From: Dipteris shenzhenensis
Taxonomy: Eukaryota; Polypodiophyta; Polypodiopsida; Gleicheniales
Strand: one strand, 5' to 3'
NCBI GenBank assembly: GCA_047967505.1
Contig: CM106540.1
DNA: 64,000 bases
The translations under genes and the position numbers were made by a program. Of the stretch, positions 60,131 to 64,000 are shown one piece after another. The first letter of the stretch is position 1. Each line of letters starts with the position of its first letter. The notes under the pieces are model-generated. The model ran no database searches. It saw only the letters and a list, made by a program, of their open reading frames with translations, and had not been told where the DNA came from.

Positions 60131-60680
60131 GCTTATATGGTTGTATGACTAAGACTATTCATTTTGGTCTAAATAAGAAGAGCAAAATGAACTCACATTA
60201 GTAAAGAACCTCAATCTACATCTTAATGAGGCAATCATAGATGATGATGTCAAATATATATGGGGTCAAAAGTCTTATTGTTGAAATGCCATTGATGTGG
60301 GGGCACCAAAGACCTTTACCCAATAGAGCAGGACTATTGATCGTATGCATAGCAAATATTCAAGGCTTTGAAAATGGAAAGAAGTCCAATATAGTACTAC
60401 ATTCAATAGCATTTTTTCCAACAAGAGAAAGCTCTGAGGGTTTAATTACATTTAAAGGGCCCATACATTTTCTAAAAATGTTCTATAAATTCTTTAAAGA
60501 GACTCTTAAATGTATCGCGCATGAAAAAAGTGTAAAGAGATAGATGGTGAGGGATGCCAAGAAGAATTTTTTGATGCAATGTAAATTCAATCCAATTGAT
60601 GGTTACTTTGGTTATGCTTGTAATTAACTCTCTAGACAAAAGATCAAATTTCTTTTAGGTGAGATAACCACAAAAGACGG
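60131..60680. other. Short hypothetical frame, function unknown
   Basis: A 100-codon plus-strand frame (60241-60543, MMMSNIYGVKS) ends in a basic helical tail (KMFYKFFKETLKCIAHEKSVKR). It could be coding but nothing is recognised. Confidence 0.25.
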
Positions 60681-60704
60681 AAGATGGTGATGGTGATGGA
60701 GGTG

Positions 60705-61445
60705 ATATTGACGGGAATGCCTATCTACATCGTACCCTCTCACGTCTTGAGCCTGAGCTACAGACAAAACTGATACAAGATCTGGGACCTAAAGAAGAGC
60801 TTGTCGATGACTCTGATTTCCCTCCTCTACATTCAAAGAAAGGTAATAGAGCGCTTTTCTTTAGCGATTTTTGGACTTTGAGAGCAAGCTTCTTTTTTGA
60901 AAATGACAGAGAACCTCTTTCCACTAGCTCAGGACGCTCTCCCGCCAGCAATAGAGGAGGAAGCAACTCCCATGCAAGAGGATGCGGAGGAGGTAATATT
61001 GATTAAAGGGACATGGCCTTCTACCTTAACTCCACCACTGATAGAGGTTGGCAAGCCAGCAATGGCGAGAGAGGTGCCAAGACCTTGTACTTGGCAACAG
61101 TGTAGATCAGAAGAAAAGAGTTTTTCTTCCTCCCCTCTTGGTCGAGATTCATGCTCTTCACCCTTCCTATCCAGAAGAGCCCTCAAAATTCTCCCATGCA
61201 TGGAAAGAAGAAGATGATAAAGCAACCCACCTGCATGGAGGTAAAATGAAAGCATGCAAACGTAGCAACATCCTCGCAGATAGAGGATTAGAACTTGAAG
61301 AAAGAAGCAGAGAAGATGTTGAGAGAGATGATGAAAGACAAGCTACCAAAGCAGTTGGCCTTCAAGCAGCCTTCAGGCAGAAGCGCATGACTCACAGAAC
61401 CATCAAGCTCTCCCCTCAAGCTTTGGAATGGGAGGAGGAAATGTG
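60705..61445 (+). pseudogene. Upstream frames of the LINE (ORF1 leader part)
   Basis: Two consecutive frames: 60705 onward (DGNAYLHRTLSRLEPELQTK..., low-complexity Ser/Gly end) and 61048-61446 (MASQQWRERCQDLV..., charged, E/R-rich). They lead straight into the DUF4283-like segment and are probably the variable N-terminal part of ORF1, frameshifted. Identity unsure. Confidence 0.35.
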
Positions 61446-61499
61446 AAAAGTGCATGCCAACTTTCAGAAACAAATGCTCAAACTGGTCGAGTAGTGTAG

Positions 61500-62710
61500 A
61501 TTGATCAATGTATGCATGTCACTGCTACACTCAATGATGATCTCCTTTTCGAGTCTATGGAGTGGTTAAGCACACATGCATTGGTCAAATATTTGCTAGG
61601 TTCTACAGTTCTAGACCTCCTCTCATAGTTATCAAAATGTGGATTCAAACCAACTGGATGAGGAAGGAATTAGTTGTCTCCAACATCAGATTCCTTAGGA
61701 AAGGCTATTTTGTTTTCCTTTTTGAAAGGGCCGACATGGCTACAAGAGCTCTGCAACATGGGCTTTGGACCATCCAGAACCAACCTCTCTATCTTTCAAG
61801 GTGGTCTCACAAATTCTCACCAACCCAAGGACCACCAAAATACCCATTTGGGTTGAACTACCTGATTTATCTTTATCTCTCTATAATCAACTTCCCTCTC
61901 TCTATAAAGGATTGGGTAGGATTCTATAAGTAGAAATTGAAAACTCCATTAACCCCAAGGGGAACCCCTAGATCTACATTCAGAAGGATATAGTTGAGGA
62001 ATTTCCTAGCTTTCTGGTAACCCTCAATAGAAACAGGAGTAATTATAGAGAACAACACTTGCTCTTCAAAAACCTCCGTAACTCCTACTTCCTATGTAGA
62101 CTCACTAGCCACTCTATCAAGAATTGTCCTTTTTTATAAAAAAAAACAAGCCTCAAGTTCCCCCCACTCCCAAGACTCCTATGGTGCAATCAAAGAAATG
62201 GGTGCTAAAGGTCCGTGCCAGTAATATAGAGAAGGCCCTTGACAATGTGGGACCTCCCTCTAGTCCTAAATCTTCCCATCAACAAGCTAAGTTAAAGTCC
62301 CCACAGCCTCTTCTCACTAAGAACTCGTTTGATGCCTTAGGTGAGGATGAATCATGAAGAAGGCATGTGGAAAAAGAATAGCCACAAATCCAATCTAGGT
62401 GTCGTTGGGGTAGGGGACCACCAGCCCTTGGATCAGAGAAAACCAGGATGATGACTTTGATCTTGGATGGGCCAAACACTTTGAAGAATATGTCATTAGA
62501 AGCGATGATATGGCCATTGACAGCATGGTAGGTACAGACACAAAAGAAGAGCTTCTAAAGGTTTCCCAAGAGATCAAAGAGACCTCCTCCCAAAACTTAG
62601 CCTTCATGGTGGTCCAAAACAAAAGAAGGCAATCCAAAATAGCCAGTGTAATAAGTGATAGCCCAAATCCCAGGGCTAGAAAGGGATCCAAAAAGAATGG
62701 TAAGTAAAAT
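61500..62710 (+). pseudogene. L1-type LINE ORF1 (DUF4283 / zinc knuckle) pseudogene
   Basis: KHTCIGQIFARFYSSRPP..., LRKGYFVFLFERADMATRAL, HGLWTIQNQPLYLSRW (61562-61933) match the plant LINE RNA-binding ORF1 domain (DUF4283). After a shift, VELPDLSLSLYNQLPSLYK is also typical. RLTSHSIKNCPF (about 62100) is what remains of the CCHC knuckle. A Pro/Lys/Ser-rich tail (62124-62357) and a second charged piece (62510-62707, to KKNGK) end ORF1. Several frameshifts and a stop. Confidence 0.68.
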
Positions 62711-63452
62711 AGTCTCTCTCCTCACCTATAATGTCAAGAGGCTTAGTGACCCTGGTAGAATTGAGGAACTCTCCTTCTGGCTGAGAGCCAACTCCCTCTC
62801 CCCTTTGTTTTTAGCCCTTCGAGAGGTCAAAGTAATTGGACCCACTCTATAGGATAGACTTAAAAGAGTAGACAAAAGAAGAATATGGTTTACCACCAAT
62901 CATGAGGATGGCAAAGGAGGTACAACTATAGGTATTCTTTCTCACTTTGGTGGATGTATTCTTCAGGAACAGGTTGACACTCAAGATAGATGGGTCTCGT
63001 TAATTTGCCTAATCAAAGGACAATGCTTTACTGTCACTTTTATCTCTGCCCTAATAGTTGTCAAGACAGAAAGAACACTTGGGACTCAATAGATGTAATC
63101 GGGGAAAAAGGTTTTCTCCTAGGAGACTTTAATATGGTCGAAAATAGCAAAGGCTGGCGGATGGAAAAGGGATTAGTTGTCAAGGGGGAAGAAAGGGAAG
63201 CTTGGGAAAATGTTAAGGAGCAACTTCATTTGGTTGACACTAGCAAAGAGGGCTCCTTCACTTGGTGCAATAGTCAAACTAGCCTCAATAGAAGAGAAGC
63301 TAGGCCAGACAAAATCTATCTTTCTCAAGACTTGTTGACTGAGATCTCTTCTCTTAGCAACAATACTCTTTCTACCCTTTCTATATCAAACCATAAACCT
63401 ATCACTCTCCAATGTGACTTTAGAATGGGAAGGCCTTCCACTTTCTTGGTTT
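62700..63452 (+). pseudogene. L1-type LINE ORF2, endonuclease part only
   Basis: LLTYNVKRLSDPGR (N of the EEP fold) and LFLALREVK (QE motif changed to RE) are in 62715-62850. Then GDFNMVEN, GEEREAWENVK, SFTWCNSQ, ARPDKIYLS and ISNHKPI (catalytic SDH changed to SNH) are in 63090-63410. At least two frameshifts and loss of two catalytic residues. Sequence after about 63480 does not continue into reverse transcriptase, so the 3' end is missing. Confidence 0.75.
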
Positions 63453-63637
63453 AAGGCTGATCCTAAACTCCTTGGTCTTAGGAGTGTTCAAGAGAGGATC
63501 ATTCATGTTTAGGATGAACTACAAGCAACACTCTCCCTTATCAACAATGAAAGATATAGACGAGGATAAGGCCAACTAGGGTAGTCAGAGTCATCCAGCC
63601 AACAACAGATGACATAAACTCGAATCCTATGGAGATA

Positions 63638-64000
63638 TGTGATAACCCGAAATGTCACGTCGATTTGTAGTCTGGGTGCTCCAAACTCAGTGACAACTAT
63701 ATGATGTGGTGGCTTACTAACGAATCATACGTACAAGCACAAGAACCTGGAGTTGCTTCACTCTCACCCAATCCACACTTAAGAGGTCAGGATTGCAACA
63801 TGGGCTGCCATACATACTTGATGGGCGAACCAAAGAGTCAAAAATAAGGGACTTGGTCCGTGGATCCTAAAAGTCAAAATGAATACACTATCTCTCTAGT
63901 CTAGTCGAGTGAGTGCTACATAACCCTTGCTCACCCGAGCCTACATTAATCATCACATCATGAAAATAGGCCATGAAAAAGGGACTCCCAAGTAGGTGTA
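63638..64000 (+). repeat. Possible start of another LTR
   Basis: TGTGATAACCCGAAATGTCAC resembles plant Gypsy LTR starts (TGTRAYACCC). The window ends before a primer site or internal region could confirm it. Confidence 0.22.

Overview
This is a transposon-dominated piece of a plant nuclear genome. The plant signs are tRNA-iMet-type primer sites (TGGTATCAGAGC) behind the LTRs, Copia and L1-type LINE coding regions, degenerate TTTAGGG-like DNA near 59-60 kb, a Helitron 3' terminus of the plant type, and an intron-free plant-type extracellular LRR gene. The lineage cannot be fixed from sequence alone. The low density of host genes and the Helitron2 (Helentron)-like helicase/endonuclease would suit a large-genome seed-free plant, but that is a guess. 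I see only one host gene that looks intact, the LRR protein at 49484-50689 on the minus strand.

1-35.1 kb is a nested retrotransposon locus. A short non-coding LTR element (B, about 350-bp LTRs) received a Ty1/Copia element (A, 257-bp LTRs, target duplication TGGCG). The A+B unit was then repeated. One complete A copy lies at 13285-20729, with partial copies at 1-3011 and 5719-11078. The B segments between them read end-of-B / one LTR / start-of-B, which is what unequal exchange between the two B LTRs would leave. One B segment (3012-5718) is inverted, so it forms 2.7-kb inverted-repeat arms with 10979-13685. Each kind of element carries a different GC-richer, apparently captured gene fragment in antisense. 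A third B segment is split by an 11.5-kb Mutator-like element (21453-32976, 9-bp target duplication ATACCTTTG) filled with six ~700-bp foldback palindromes. An older Copia A fragment (33535-35099) closes the locus.

35.1-47.5 kb holds a CACTA-like end, a 1.3-kb purine-strand satellite, and two decayed Helitron2/Helentron fragments facing away from each other. The minus-strand fragment is a PIF1-type helicase (41.6 to 38.3 kb) split by a second, 1.5-kb Mutator-like element of the same family as the first. The plus-strand fragment has the last helicase motifs followed by an endonuclease/exonuclease/phosphatase domain (42.8-47.5 kb). That domain is split by a second Copia element (D, 43797-47407, target duplication ATGGA).

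47.5-64 kb contains microsatellites and short tandem duplications, the LRR gene, a tiny Helitron, a Gypsy gag fragment, an unrecognised decayed gene with a 135-bp in-frame repeat, a degenerate telomere-like block, and a decayed L1-type LINE (about 61.5-63.45 kb). Many premature stops in the elements are TAG where sister copies or the family have CAG, as expected from deamination of methylated CHG sites.
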